From an uncultured Coriobacteriaceae bacterium (GTDB lineage Bacteria > Actinomycetota > Coriobacteriia > Coriobacteriales > Eggerthellaceae), in NCBI GenBank assembly GCA_902768975.1, contig CACXMZ010000002.1:62001-126000 (forward strand): 64,000 nucleotides of DNA, given 5' to 3'. The translations under genes were made by a program, and so were the position numbers. Shown piece after piece: positions 7,958 to 17,398 of the stretch (position 1 is its first letter; every line of letters starts with the position of its first letter). A model generated the notes under the pieces. That model had not been told where the DNA came from and ran no database searches. It worked only from the letters and a program-made list of their open reading frames with translations.

Positions 7958-9266
7958 TGCCATGCAACCATTTAACCATCTGACTGCGAATGCGGTCCGC
8001 CACTAGTTTGGGGTCGGGTTCGTTGAGGCAGATTATGCACAGCTCCCCCGTCCCTTCACGCGCAGGAAGGCCGCAGCGCTTGCAGGCATGTGCGGGCCAC
8101 TGCACGCAAATCTGTTCGTCGAAGGGCTGCACCATGTTTTGGTAGTCGCGTTCCAAGGCGCACGCCAAGCACGACTCAATACAAAGGCCGCAATTGGTGC
8201 AGCGCCCCGGAATATGGCTGTAGGTAAACATGCCGCCTTCAAGCTTGTGCTGAATAGCACCCGTCGGGCACAGCTGCATACACACACCGCAGGCCTTGCA
8301 AAGGTCTTCATCAACCGTTTGTTTGGGCCACGGAAAACTGCCCGCTTCCTGGGGCTTGTTGGCACGCCATAATTCTTCAAGGCGCGAACGCCAGAACGGA
8401 ACATGGCGGCGCTTTGCTTGAAGCTTCAAGGCGCTGTTAATGTGGCGCTGGCGTTCCTTGGCTTCCCGCTTGCGACGGCGCCCATGGAACAGGGCGCGAA
8501 TGGACGACTTGATATTGTCGGAAAGGTCGGACGTGGTAGAGTCTTTTGAAGCCGCAGAATCCGCGTGTGCGGCGCTGCTCGTGCTGGCCGTAGCAGCCCC
8601 TTGTACATTAATCGCTTGGGACGCCGCAGAGCCTTCCTGGCTTTCGGTAAGAGCACGCTCCTCCAAAGGGTCAAACATCTGCGGCGTAGACGTGACTGGC
8701 TCAGCTTCCATAGCGGGCAAGAAGAGCGGTGCACTTTCCCGCAAGTTGCCGGCACGCCCCCAGTCGGCAAGCAGGGCATAGGCCGTTTCTTCGTTGCACT
8801 GAAGCGTAGGCCACACGCGTTCATAGAGCTGGCATTCCTTGCAGCGGTCCACCACCAAGGTACACTGCTTTGAAAAGGCCATTTCAGCCAAGCCACCGGG
8901 AGTAATGGCAGCCAGGCATGCACCCAACTGGTAGTCCTTTGCCGCATCGAGCACTTCGGCTTCGCCATAGGGCATAAAGCAGCGCAGGCGTAAAGGCGAA
9001 ATGGGTTCAACGCGGCTCAGCAGCTTGCGTTCACTGAAGCGCGGCGAAGAAAAAGCGTCCAGCGGGCAGGCCGAAAGGCACTGGCCACAGTTCAAGCACT
9101 TTCCCAAGTCAAGCTGGGGAAGCCGGTCGGGCTCTTGGGTAAAAATGGAACCAGACGGGCACGAATCGATGCACAGGCTGCAACTAGCCCAGACGCTGCG
9201 CACATGCAAACAGCGGCTTGCGTCGAAACTAATTTCTATACCGTTTGCTCGATCGCCTTCTGCCAC
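7947..9266 (-). CDS. Multi-cluster 4Fe-4S ferredoxin-like protein
   Basis: A 439-residue cytoplasmic iron-sulfur protein. Cys motifs lie in two pairs: near the N-terminus CSLCIDSCPSG and CLNCGQCLSACP, and near residues 330-390 CKACGVCMQLCPTG and CTNCGLCIESC. A C-terminal CKRCG...CIIC looks like a zinc ribbon. A charged, Ser/Ala-rich linker joins the halves. The layout recalls NapF-like and other accessory ferredoxins encoded with molybdoenzymes, so a role in electron delivery or enzyme maturation is likely. The start is a GTG (9264-9266) preceded by GGGAG. It sits between the two TorD-like genes. Confidence 0.75.
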   Translation of the reverse strand: MAEGDRANGIEISFDASRCLHVRSVWASCSLCIDSCPSGSIFTQEPDRLPQLDLGKCLNCGQCLSACPLDAFSSPRFSERKLLSRVEPISPLRLRCFMPYGEAEVLDAAKDYQLGACLAAITPGGLAEMAFSKQCTLVVDRCKECQLYERVWPTLQCNEETAYALLADWGRAGNLRESAPLFLPAMEAEPVTSTPQMFDPLEERALTESQEGSAASQAINVQGAATASTSSAAHADSAASKDSTTSDLSDNIKSSIRALFHGRRRKREAKERQRHINSALKLQAKRRHVPFWRSRLEELWRANKPQEAGSFPWPKQTVDEDLCKACGVCMQLCPTGAIQHKLEGGMFTYSHIPGRCTNCGLCIESCLACALERDYQNMVQPFDEQICVQWPAHACKRCGLPAREGTGELCIICLNEPDPKLVADRIRSQMVKWLHGKGD

Positions 9267-9341
9267 AAGCGGCTCCCGTCTGCATCCCCCAACCGCTGCT
9301 TCTATTATCCACCATGCCGCTCTGTTTTCGCGGCGCTGCTT

Positions 9342-9968
9342 CTAAAATTCGTTCAAGAAAGCTTGCATGAGTGCCGCAAGCGCTTGGTAGTAAGGCGTGG
9401 TAGATTCACGCACAACGTCGTCGCAGAAACCCGGTGCCCACTTCAGCATATGGTCGTCCATGAAGTTGCCCAGAATCTCTATGTTGTCCCTGCCCATTTC
9501 AGCCAAGTATTCAGGCCCGTTGGCCAAGAACGCGGCAAAGTCGCATTCGTTTTCAATATAGTCAATGCAGTCGTTGTATTTCGGCTGGCGCTTCACGCCA
9601 CATTCGCGCATGAAGTCGGCAACTTCATTGGTATAGCGGTTAATCATGCGAACCGAGTCGCGCCCTTCAGCGCGGAAACGCCACAGTCCTTCCGTGTTGG
9701 TAACGCGCGGCCTGTCGCCCATATACATATGCGCCCAGTCGATGCGCAATTCGTGAAGCACTTCTTCAGCGTCGCGCCCACGATACTGTTCCATGGTAGC
9801 AAGGAACTGCTCAAGGGCTTCAGCGGGCAAGTCCAATGCCTTCCAGGTGGTAGCTACGTCGTCGGCCAGGGTGCCTTCCACGATAACTTTCACGCTCTGT
9901 TCGGTAACAGGAGTAAAGGCAACTGAAAACAGTTTGAAAATATTTCCCAAATGAGTTGCGTCTGACAT
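9342..9968 (-). CDS. TorD/DmsD-family molybdoenzyme chaperone (copy 2)
   Basis: A 208-residue helical protein of the TorD-like family, encoded directly downstream of the DmsB-like subunit. Supporting features are the typical length, the LRIDWAHMYMGDRPRVTNTEGLWR stretch (the family's middle segment before the hinge) and the NECDFAAFLANG motif in place of the usual E-x2-D-H-x3-E-L. It probably serves the DmsA-like enzyme. AGGAAGG precedes the ATG. It differs strongly from the copy at 6291-6971, suggesting different clients or steps. Confidence 0.75.
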   Translation of the reverse strand: MSDATHLGNIFKLFSVAFTPVTEQSVKVIVEGTLADDVATTWKALDLPAEALEQFLATMEQYRGRDAEEVLHELRIDWAHMYMGDRPRVTNTEGLWRFRAEGRDSVRMINRYTNEVADFMRECGVKRQPKYNDCIDYIENECDFAAFLANGPEYLAEMGRDNIEILGNFMDDHMLKWAPGFCDDVVRESTTPYYQALAALMQAFLNEF

Positions 9969-9993
9969 GGGCGGGTTTCCTTCCTATTTGCAA

Positions 9994-10023
9994 CAGGGGT
10001 GCCAGGACTTATTGGCACCCCTG
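9994..10023 (-). promoter_or_regulatory. Intercistronic hairpin between dmsB-like and torD-like genes
   Basis: CAGGGGTGCCA and TGGCACCCCTG form an 11-bp perfect stem with an 8-nt loop (10005-10012). No U-tract follows on the minus strand. This suggests an mRNA processing or stability element, or a partial attenuator. A second weaker inverted repeat (CTATCTGG / CCAGACAGGTATAG) lies at about 10038-10078. Confidence 0.55.
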
Positions 10024-10085
10024 CGCTTTATACATCCTATCTGGTATAAGGGAGGTTCTTCCAGACAGGTATAGTATACAAGTAC

Positions 10086-10709
10086 TTACTTCAAGTAATA
10101 CATGTTCGGGCCTGTGCCTTCTTCGGGCAGCATGACGTCGTATTCACGTTCGGCAAGGAGCTTGGACACTTCGCTGTTGGGGTCGTCCAGGTCGCCGAAT
10201 ACGCGCGCACGAGCCGGGCAGCCTTCAACACAGGCGGGCACGTCGCCGTCCTTCACGCGGAAGTAGCACATGATGCACTTTTCGACCGTGTTTTCCTTGT
10301 GGTCGGGTGCCTGCTGGTGGCCAACGGGCCAGTCCAGAGCAGGAATCGGGTCGCCTTCGATGTAGGTACGCACACCCGTGTAGGGGCAGGCGTCGATACA
10401 GCTACGGCAGCCGATGCACTCGTCTGAGTTCTGCATGACGATGCCTGTTTCTTCGTCCTTGTAGGTTGCACCCGTCGGGCAAATTTCAGTACAGGCAGGC
10501 GTGTCGCAGTGCATGCAGTGGAAGGGGGTGTAGTGCATGGTGTTCTTGCCATATTCACCCGCAGGAGTGTTGGGGCTCGCGCCACCTACGGTAAGAACCG
10601 TGTTCCACCAGGCCTGGTCGGGAAGGTTGTTTTCAAGCTTGCACGCTACAGAGCAGCTCCAGCAGCCGATGCAACGCTTGGTGTCGGTAACAATTGCATA
10701 CTTAGTCAT
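10086..10709 (-). CDS. DmsB-like four-cluster 4Fe-4S electron-transfer subunit
   Basis: A 207-residue ferredoxin subunit of a DMSO-reductase-family complex. Four cysteine groups are visible in order: CIGCWSCSVACK, CMHCDTPACTEICPTG, CIGCRSCIDACPYTG and CIMC...CVEGCPARA, the DmsB/NrfC pattern for four [4Fe-4S] clusters. It has no signal peptide and would be co-exported with the TAT-bearing catalytic subunit encoded three bases upstream. It should pass electrons from the membrane side to the molybdopterin subunit. No DmsC-type anchor follows. Confidence 0.92.
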   Translation of the reverse strand: MTKYAIVTDTKRCIGCWSCSVACKLENNLPDQAWWNTVLTVGGASPNTPAGEYGKNTMHYTPFHCMHCDTPACTEICPTGATYKDEETGIVMQNSDECIGCRSCIDACPYTGVRTYIEGDPIPALDWPVGHQQAPDHKENTVEKCIMCYFRVKDGDVPACVEGCPARARVFGDLDDPNSEVSKLLAEREYDVMLPEEGTGPNMYYLK

Positions 10710-10712
10710 GGC

Positions 10713-13250
10713 TTACTCCTTCCCTTCACCGGTCCATGGCTCGATCTTGATACGGTTGTCGAAGAACGAGCAGTTTACCGCGTACGGGTCGGCGTAGTCG
10801 GTGGTGATAGCACCCTGGCTACCAAACTTGGTTTCGTTTTCGGCATAACCCTTGTTGTATACCGTCATGCCGGGGCGCATACCGGTGTGGTAGACGCACT
10901 TCATAACGCACTGGCCAACGGTGGAGGTGATCAGGATGTCCTGGCCGTCTTCCACGCCAGCAGCCGCGGCGTCGTCCGGGTGGACGAACAGGGTTGGGTC
11001 GGGCATAACGTCGCGCGCCCAGTCCTTCATGAAGTGAGTCATGTGAACACGGGTGGGGTTGCGGTGCGAAATCATGACCAGTGGGAATTCGGCAGCGTAT
11101 TCGCTGTGTTCGCCGGCGATCTTGTTTTCGAAGTACGAAGGCATAATTTCGCGTTCGAAGGTGGAAACAACGTCCAAGCTCGAAGGAGTACGCGGAATAG
11201 GATTGTCTTCGTAGAACATCAGCTTGCCAGTTTCGGTGATGAAGTTCTTCAGGTCCTTGTTGCCAATGTAGGGCTTTTCGGAAACGTAGCGCATTTCCTT
11301 GTTTTCGCGCAGGGTTTCGAGCGTGATGCCATTTTCAACAGCGGCAGGCACGTCGTCGAAGGTGCCCTTCCACCAGTCTTCGTCGGTAACGTCGCAGACA
11401 GCGTCTTCAACACCCAGGTACTTGGAAAGGAAGCGAGCGATTTCGGAGTCAATCTTAGCTTCGTACAGGGGCTCGATGCACTTTTCAGAAATACGAACGT
11501 TCTTTTCGTGACTCAGCGGCACAACGTCTTCGTATTCGTAGATGTCGGCGGCAGGCAGCACGATGTCGGCATAACGAGCGGAGTCCGTCATGAAGGGGTC
11601 GATAACCACATACATGTCCAGCTTGTCCAGGAATTCCTTCTTGGTACGGTCGGAATTTACCGAACCACCAATCAGGCCACCGTGGGTCTGAATCATGGTC
11701 TTCAGCGGGTAAGGTTCGCCATTCAGTTCGCCCGAATTCATGATGTTGCAGGCGTCGAGCCAGGTAATGGTGTTGTACATCTTGCCGTTTGAAGGCGTGG
11801 CCAGGGCGTGGCCGAAGAAGTTACCATACATGGCGTCGAAGCCACCAACGCTGCGACCCGGTTCACCGAAGTTGCCCGTCATGGCGATAAGAGCCGAAAG
11901 GGCATAGGCGGCATGCAGGCCGTTTTCGTAAGCGCCCGTACCAAAGTTGATGTAGTGAGCAACCTTGTTCTTGGGCTGCAGGACGTCATAGAGGAAGTTG
12001 AAGTCTTCTTCGGAAATACCGGTGACTTCCATGACCTTTTCCAAGGTCCATTCCTGTACGTGTTCCTTGAACTTGTCCCAGGCGGTGGTGTAGGCTTCGT
12101 CGGGGCAAGACCATACGGGGTCTTCGCATTCGTCGAAGCAGACCGGCTTGCCTTCTTTTTCGCTCCATACCATGATGGGGTCGATTTCGGTAGGAATGCC
12201 GGTTACCCAGAACGGAGGGCCTTCATGCAGCGGTTCGTTCTGGAATTCGCCGCCGCGCAGGTACTTGCCGTCTGCGTTCTTCACCAGGAAGGGTGCGCAG
12301 GTGTGGTTCAGTACAAAGTCAGCGTTGTAGGTTTCGTCGTCCATGAACTTCTTGATAAGACCAAGGTACAGGGCGGGGTCGGTGCCAGGCTTTACGGTAA
12401 TCCACTTGTCTGCCTTGGCAACGGTGGGGCTAAACACAGGGTCAACGCAGACCAGCTTAACGCCAGCGGCCTGAGCGTTTGCGATGTGCTGCCACATCTG
12501 GATCTGGGCACCAACGGGGTTTGCGCCCATGATGAGGATGTAGTCGGAATTAACGAAGTCCTGAGGTTCGGACTGGTCGAACCACTGGATACCACCACGG
12601 GTCAGACCAGTGTTGGTAGCAGCGTCGAAGGAATAGTGCCAGTAGGTGCAACCCGTGGCACGATACAGACGCATGGTAAGGCCAGCGTTACCGTTCAGGG
12701 AACCCTGAGAACCGCAGCCCTGATAATAGGTGTTGGCCAGAGGACCGAATTCTTCTTCGACCGCCAGCCACTTCTTGCCGATCATTTCGCCGGCTTCTTC
12801 CCAAGTAATGCGCTCCCATTCGTCCTTGCCGCGATTTTCAGGATGCGGGTCGTCGATGCTGAAGGTAGCACGCTTCATGGGGTACTGCACGCGAGCGTCT
12901 GAATAGGTACGCTGAATACGAGCGCGACCCTTCAGGCAGGTGCGGTAGTCGTAGTCGGGCTTGGGCAGCATGTGGCACACGTTGCCATCACGCGTAAAGA
13001 TGCGGTACTGGCAGAACGAGCAGCTCCAGCTGCAGGTGCAGTAGAATTCCTTTTCTTCTACTTCTGGTTTCGCGGCAACTTCGCTGCTTGCTTCGAGGTT
13101 AGCCATCGAGCTGCTTGCTTCTTCGGCGCTGCTTGCAGCGGCACTGCTGCTGCTAGCCTGCGGGGAAGAACAAGCTGCCAGGGTGGCCAACGACGTGCCA
13201 GCAAGACCAGCGGCAGCCATGAATCCACGACGGGTCAGTTTTTGTCCCAT
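10713..13250 (-). CDS. DmsA-like molybdopterin oxidoreductase, TAT lipoprotein
   Basis: An 845-residue catalytic subunit of the DMSO reductase superfamily. The N-terminus has a twin-arginine motif TRRGFMAAAG and then a lipobox-like LAAC, followed by a Ser/Ala-rich tether, so the enzyme is probably exported folded and lipid-anchored. A Cys-rich FS0 region (CTCSWSCSFC ... TCLKGRARI) should bind one [4Fe-4S]. Later segments such as SDYILIMGANPVGAQIQMWQ and YADIVLPAADIYEYEDVV are typical of the family. The substrate cannot be told from sequence; DMSO, TMAO or other organic acceptors are possible. It is first in a run with dmsB-like and torD-like genes. Confidence 0.9.
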   Translation of the reverse strand: MGQKLTRRGFMAAAGLAGTSLATLAACSSPQASSSSAAASSAEEASSSMANLEASSEVAAKPEVEEKEFYCTCSWSCSFCQYRIFTRDGNVCHMLPKPDYDYRTCLKGRARIQRTYSDARVQYPMKRATFSIDDPHPENRGKDEWERITWEEAGEMIGKKWLAVEEEFGPLANTYYQGCGSQGSLNGNAGLTMRLYRATGCTYWHYSFDAATNTGLTRGGIQWFDQSEPQDFVNSDYILIMGANPVGAQIQMWQHIANAQAAGVKLVCVDPVFSPTVAKADKWITVKPGTDPALYLGLIKKFMDDETYNADFVLNHTCAPFLVKNADGKYLRGGEFQNEPLHEGPPFWVTGIPTEIDPIMVWSEKEGKPVCFDECEDPVWSCPDEAYTTAWDKFKEHVQEWTLEKVMEVTGISEEDFNFLYDVLQPKNKVAHYINFGTGAYENGLHAAYALSALIAMTGNFGEPGRSVGGFDAMYGNFFGHALATPSNGKMYNTITWLDACNIMNSGELNGEPYPLKTMIQTHGGLIGGSVNSDRTKKEFLDKLDMYVVIDPFMTDSARYADIVLPAADIYEYEDVVPLSHEKNVRISEKCIEPLYEAKIDSEIARFLSKYLGVEDAVCDVTDEDWWKGTFDDVPAAVENGITLETLRENKEMRYVSEKPYIGNKDLKNFITETGKLMFYEDNPIPRTPSSLDVVSTFEREIMPSYFENKIAGEHSEYAAEFPLVMISHRNPTRVHMTHFMKDWARDVMPDPTLFVHPDDAAAAGVEDGQDILITSTVGQCVMKCVYHTGMRPGMTVYNKGYAENETKFGSQGAITTDYADPYAVNCSFFDNRIKIEPWTGEGKE

Positions 13251-13493
13251 ACTTCCTCCTCCTCTTGTGTCGCCCGTGGCGGGTAGGTCCGCCGTTTCAG
13301 CGGCACCACGGGCAACATCGTCAGAGCGGATTATACGCGCCCGTGAAATTGCATGCTGACGGCAGAGTGCGAATTAGTGATTTATATTTCATTTTTGATA
13401 TATCTAAAAAAATCAACACCTTGCAGAGAGGCGTTACCGAAAGCAGATGAAAATGCGCAAAGAGCACCTAGCTAAACTGGTTCAGGGGCTTAG
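13251..13493 (-). promoter_or_regulatory. Promoter region of the dms-like operon
   Basis: This 243-bp gap holds no gene. A consensus -10 box TATAAT lies at 13330-13335 on the minus strand, but no good -35 box is seen 17 bp upstream, which fits activator-dependent transcription. An AT-rich near-palindrome centred on GATATATC (about 13392-13410) is a candidate operator for the neighbouring tandem winged-helix regulator. Confidence 0.5.
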
Positions 13494-14249
13494 CTAGAAT
13501 GCATGAGCGAAGCATTTGGCAATGCGCTTCCCTTCCGCCGTAAGGGAAATCGTACGCTGGCGTGCATCGGTTTTGCCAGGCTCCAGCTTCACCTGCCCCT
13601 TACTCTGCAAGACCGCCACTGCCTGCGAAAGCCTATTCTGGGCAAGCCCCGTGGCTTCTATCAAAGCCGAAAGGCTCAGGGGCTTTGCAGTAGCGTGGAG
13701 CACGAGGTAAATGCGCTGGGCGGAGTCGGAGAGCTTGCGTTCCCCTGCCTGGCTTTCGGCCTTGCGTGTGGCCAGCTGCAGCGTGCAATAATCTTGGAAG
13801 AGCGCGTTTATATGCTGGGCGCCAAAGCGGCGGCGGATTTCAAAGAACACATTTTCGCCGTGGTTGGACAGACGGTAATGCGAAACGCGATAGTCGCTGC
13901 GCTGAACGACTTCTTGGACGAGCCCGGCTGCCGCAAGGCGCGCAAGGCTTCGCGATGTACGCGGGCGGCTTATATGCAGTGTCGAAGCAAGGCCGCTTGC
14001 GGTGTCGGCTCCTGGCTGGGCGCCTTGCCCTAGGTGCACTAAGATCATAATGTCGTCAGTATGAAGGGCACCCCCTTGCACAAAATGGTGCACCGCATCC
14101 AAGTCGTGGAAGAGCTGGCTGAAGTCTTTGGGGCTTTCAGCAGCTTTCTTGGACTGGGTGGGCCTCTTCGGCTGCGTGGGTTTCTTAGACTGGGCAGCCT
14201 TACTCCCCCGCGCTACCTTTTTGGATTGCCTGGCTTTTGCTTCTTTCAT
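13494..14249 (-). CDS. Tandem winged-helix (MarR-like) regulator with Lys-rich tail
   Basis: 251 residues. A basic, repeat-like N-terminal tail (about 1-40, many KK and PTQ motifs) precedes two MarR-like winged-helix units (about 45-140 and 165-251), each ending in a wing such as RVSHYRLSNHGENVF or RQRTISLTAEGKRIA. It lies directly upstream of the dms-like operon on the same strand and probably controls it. Its ATG overlaps the stop of the membrane protein gene at 14246 (ATGA), so the two are translationally coupled. The architecture matches the regulator at 7014-7844. Confidence 0.65.
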   Translation of the reverse strand: MKEAKARQSKKVARGSKAAQSKKPTQPKRPTQSKKAAESPKDFSQLFHDLDAVHHFVQGGALHTDDIMILVHLGQGAQPGADTASGLASTLHISRPRTSRSLARLAAAGLVQEVVQRSDYRVSHYRLSNHGENVFFEIRRRFGAQHINALFQDYCTLQLATRKAESQAGERKLSDSAQRIYLVLHATAKPLSLSALIEATGLAQNRLSQAVAVLQSKGQVKLEPGKTDARQRTISLTAEGKRIAKCFAHAF

Positions 14250-14911
14250 TGCGCGTCCTTACGAAAACGGACAAAACGCGCGACGGCATAGCCCACAAAT
14301 ACAAGCGTATATACCGCCAAGTTAATTTGCGTATTTACACTGCCTGCCAACGCGCCAGAGCCCAAAAGCAAAATAATGTGGAAGTAAACCAGGGCGTAAA
14401 ACAGGTAAGACCATTTCTGCAAGTTCTTCCACGAATGGGAATCCATGCGTTTCTTCACAAAGGTGAAGGACGTAATGCCCAGCACCACCACAAGCGCAAA
14501 CAATACGAGCGAAATAGCAATGGACGCGGCAAGTGTCGGGCGGGTGCCTGGATGGAAGATACGCGGCAGGAAGCTTCCCAGGTTAACGGCCATATGCATG
14601 GCAACGAGCAGGCAGGCTGCTATGGAAAGTTCTGCTCGGGCCAGTTGCAGGCGCGTGCGAAGGGCGGAGTCGTGCGGCAAGACGCCTATGTACATAACAA
14701 CGGTAAAGAGCGCCATCGCCAAGGTGCCACGCCGCATGAGCAGCAAGACCATTCGCCCCGCAGGCCCCGGAACAGCCGAAAAGGCACCGACAACAAAGAG
14801 GATATCGAAAAGAAGCACTATGCCATAGAGCACCCAGGGGTACTTATGGATGGCAGGCGCGGCCGCCCAGGAAAGCAGGGCGCATACTGCAAGTGTCACA
14901 AGAAAAATCAT
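14246..14911 (-). CDS. Six-helix membrane protein, ferric-reductase/MsrQ-like
   Basis: 221 residues, almost entirely hydrophobic, about six membrane segments. His residues sit within helices (CLLVAMHMAVNLG; LVYFHIILLLG), compatible with transmembrane haem binding as in the ferric-reductase-like/MsrQ group. It is coupled to a regulator of the dms-like module, which has no recognisable DmsC anchor. A role in quinol-linked electron input to the exported reductase is possible but unproven. Alternatively it serves as a sensor partner of the regulator. Confidence 0.5.
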   Translation of the reverse strand: MIFLVTLAVCALLSWAAAPAIHKYPWVLYGIVLLFDILFVVGAFSAVPGPAGRMVLLLMRRGTLAMALFTVVMYIGVLPHDSALRTRLQLARAELSIAACLLVAMHMAVNLGSFLPRIFHPGTRPTLAASIAISLVLFALVVVLGITSFTFVKKRMDSHSWKNLQKWSYLFYALVYFHIILLLGSGALAGSVNTQINLAVYTLVFVGYAVARFVRFRKDAQ

Positions 14912-15082
14912 GCTGCTATTGTAGCGACAGTCCTTGATGGAATAGATGAGCGTCCACTAATTATTTTCAATTTTGATATTTTGTCTCGAAAGATGTCTCG
15001 TTTAGGGACGGAGGCAAAATGAGACAAAGCTCTCTCGGTTTTACTTCATCCCCCCCATGAACAAAAAAGGGGTGTAGGGAGC
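14912..15082. other. Intergenic gap without a gene
   Basis: 171 bp between copA and the membrane protein gene. It would hold the copA 3' end; only a weak C-run/G-run stem at about 15050-15077 is seen. No good coding frame or clear promoter was found. Confidence 0.4.
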
Positions 15083-17398
15083 TTAGAGGCTTGGTTCCCA
15101 GAAACGGAGGCGAAGCGCGTTTGTTACCACAAACAAAGAAGAAAGGCTCATGGCAGCAGCAGCAATCATGGGGTTAAGCGTAAGGCCCGCCCAGGAAAGT
15201 GCACCCGCCGCAACGGGAATGCAAATGGCGTTGTAGAACAGGGCCCAGAACAGGTTTTGCTTGATGTTGCGCATAGTGGCACGCGAAAGCTGTATAGCCG
15301 CCGGTACCGCATTCAAGTCGTTGCGAACCAAGACCACGTCGGCCGACTCCATGGCCACGTCGGTGCCGCTGCCCAAAGCAATACCCACGCTGGCACGAGC
15401 AAGGGCAGGAGCGTCGTTAATACCGTCGCCCACCATAGCCACCGTTGCCCCTTCAGCCAAGTGCCGCACCTGTTCTTCCTTTTCCTGGGGCAACACGTCC
15501 GAAACAACACGTGAAATGCCCAACTGCTGGGCAATGGCCTTAGCCGTTTGCGCATTGTCGCCCGTGAGCATAAGGCTTTCGATGCCCATCTTGTTCAGCG
15601 CAGCAATGGCCTGAACACTGCTTTCCTTAGGGGCGTCCGCGAGCGCAATAATGCCAAGCAAGTTCTGCTCTTCAGCAAAGAACAGGGGTGTGGCACCCTG
15701 GGTGGCAAATGCTTCGGCCTGTTCCCTGGCAGCGCCTATGTCCACGCCCACTTCAGCCATGAGCGCGGCGTTACCCACAAAGTAGTCCATGCCTTCAATG
15801 CACGCGGAAAGCCCGCGCCCGGGCAGTTGCTTAAATTCTTCAAAGGAGACGCCGTCAACCGCAGCAGCCGCTTCACCCAATTCAGTGCGCGCATAGTCCA
15901 CGATGGCGCGTGCCAAGGGGTGCTCCGACTTGCTTTCAACCGCCAAGGCAGCAAGCAGCAGGTTGTTGCGGTCCACGCCTGGTGCGGGGTTTACGGCTTG
16001 CACCTGCGGGGTACCCTGGGTAAGCGTGCCCGTCTTGTCGAAGACCACGAGCGATGTGTCGTGCGCTGCTTCCAAGGCTTCCGCCGACTTGATCAAAATG
16101 CCATGCCGTGCACCTGCCCCCGTGCCCACCATAATAGCTGTGGGCGTGGCCAAGCCCAGTGCGCACGGACAACTAATAACGAGCACGGTAATCGCATGAT
16201 TAAGCGCCACCCCAAGGCCGCCACCTACGAGCATCCATACTATGAAGGTTAGAAGTGCGATGGCAATAACCACGGGCACGAAAATGCGCGCGATGCGGTC
16301 CGCCATACGTTCAATGGGCGCCTTGGAGCTGGTGGCTTCGTCCACCAAGCGGATAATCTGCGCGAGGGCCGTTTCGCCACCCACGTGGGTCGCGCGCATG
16401 GTCATCCAGCCCGTGGTGTTCACGGTTGCGCCCGTGAGCGCGTCCCCCACCTGCTTGTCCACGGGAAGGCTTTCACCCGTCAACGCGCTTTCATCCACGC
16501 TGCCGCTGCCTTCAAGCACAACGCCGTCGCAGGGAATGGATGCACCCGCGCGCACCACGCACACGTCGCCCACCTGCACTTCGGCCGTGGGCACTTCCAC
16601 TTCCTCGCCGCTGCGCAGCACGATGGCAGTCTGGGGCGAAAGGTCCACCAGGGCTTCGATGGCACCCGTGGTCTTGCCCTTCGCGCGCGCTTCGAAATAC
16701 TTACCAAGCGTGATAAGCGCCAGAATCATACCAGCGGAATCGAAATACAAATTCATGGCCGCCTGGTGCGCCGCTTCATGGTTGCCCGCATTCAGACCAA
16801 CAACCAGCGCGCCCAAACCATACAAGCTGTAAACGATGGAGGCCGCCGAGCCCAGGGCAATAAGTGAATCCATGTTGGGCGACCCATGGAACAGGGTTGA
16901 AAAGCCGCGTGTGAAATAGCTGCGATTCACCACCACGATGGGCACCAGCAATACCAACTGCGCAACTGCAAAGGGCAGCAGGTGGCCAGCGTCTTGCAAA
17001 TTAAAAGGTATGGGCCAACCAAACATGTGGCCCATGGCCAAGTAAAACAAAGGGATGCCAAACACCAGCGAAACAATAAGGCGGGTGCGCATGCGGTGTT
17101 CGTCTTCGGCACGCTTGGCGCTGGTGGCACGCGCCGCTTCCGCAAAATCCTGCATACTGCCCGCGCCAGCATCGCGCAGGCTTGCCCCGTAGCCCGCCTT
17201 CGCAACCGCGGCACAAACAGCAGAAGAGACCGCGCTTACGTCGGCCCCTTCCGCGAATTCGACTTCCATGCTGTTCTTGAGCAAATTTACGTTTGCCTGC
17301 GCCACGCCTTCGACGGTGACGCTCGCCTGTTGCACGCGCGCAGAACAGGCGGCGCATGTCATGCCGCTTATGTCAAATGTTGCCTTAGTACAGGTCAT
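15083..17398 (-). CDS. copA: Copper-exporting P1B-type ATPase
   Basis: A 771-residue membrane pump that exports Cu(I) using ATP. One N-terminal heavy-metal domain carries [11 protein letters not shown] (about residues 12-22). The ATPase core shows TGES (actuator), the CPC metal motif in [12 protein letters not shown], the phosphorylation site [15 protein letters not shown] and [13 protein letters not shown]. The CPC motif and Cys-x2-Cys domain point to copper. The ATG chosen (17396-17398) begins inside the last codons of the upstream DUF4190-type gene (14-bp overlap), so expression may be coupled. No CopZ or copper repressor gene is adjacent. Confidence 0.92.
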   Translation of the reverse strand: MTCTKATFDISGMTCAACSARVQQASVTVEGVAQANVNLLKNSMEVEFAEGADVSAVSSAVCAAVAKAGYGASLRDAGAGSMQDFAEAARATSAKRAEDEHRMRTRLIVSLVFGIPLFYLAMGHMFGWPIPFNLQDAGHLLPFAVAQLVLLVPIVVVNRSYFTRGFSTLFHGSPNMDSLIALGSAASIVYSLYGLGALVVGLNAGNHEAAHQAAMNLYFDSAGMILALITLGKYFEARAKGKTTGAIEALVDLSPQTAIVLRSGEEVEVPTAEVQVGDVCVVRAGASIPCDGVVLEGSGSVDESALTGESLPVDKQVGDALTGATVNTTGWMTMRATHVGGETALAQIIRLVDEATSSKAPIERMADRIARIFVPVVIAIALLTFIVWMLVGGGLGVALNHAITVLVISCPCALGLATPTAIMVGTGAGARHGILIKSAEALEAAHDTSLVVFDKTGTLTQGTPQVQAVNPAPGVDRNNLLLAALAVESKSEHPLARAIVDYARTELGEAAAAVDGVSFEEFKQLPGRGLSACIEGMDYFVGNAALMAEVGVDIGAAREQAEAFATQGATPLFFAEEQNLLGIIALADAPKESSVQAIAALNKMGIESLMLTGDNAQTAKAIAQQLGISRVVSDVLPQEKEEQVRHLAEGATVAMVGDGINDAPALARASVGIALGSGTDVAMESADVVLVRNDLNAVPAAIQLSRATMRNIKQNLFWALFYNAICIPVAAGALSWAGLTLNPMIAAAAMSLSSLFVVTNALRLRFWEPSL

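Noticed and set aside
10509-11792. 427-codon plus-strand open frame over dmsB/dmsA
   Set aside because: Antisense to two well-supported genes; the translation is His/Val/Gly-rich as expected from reversed codons.
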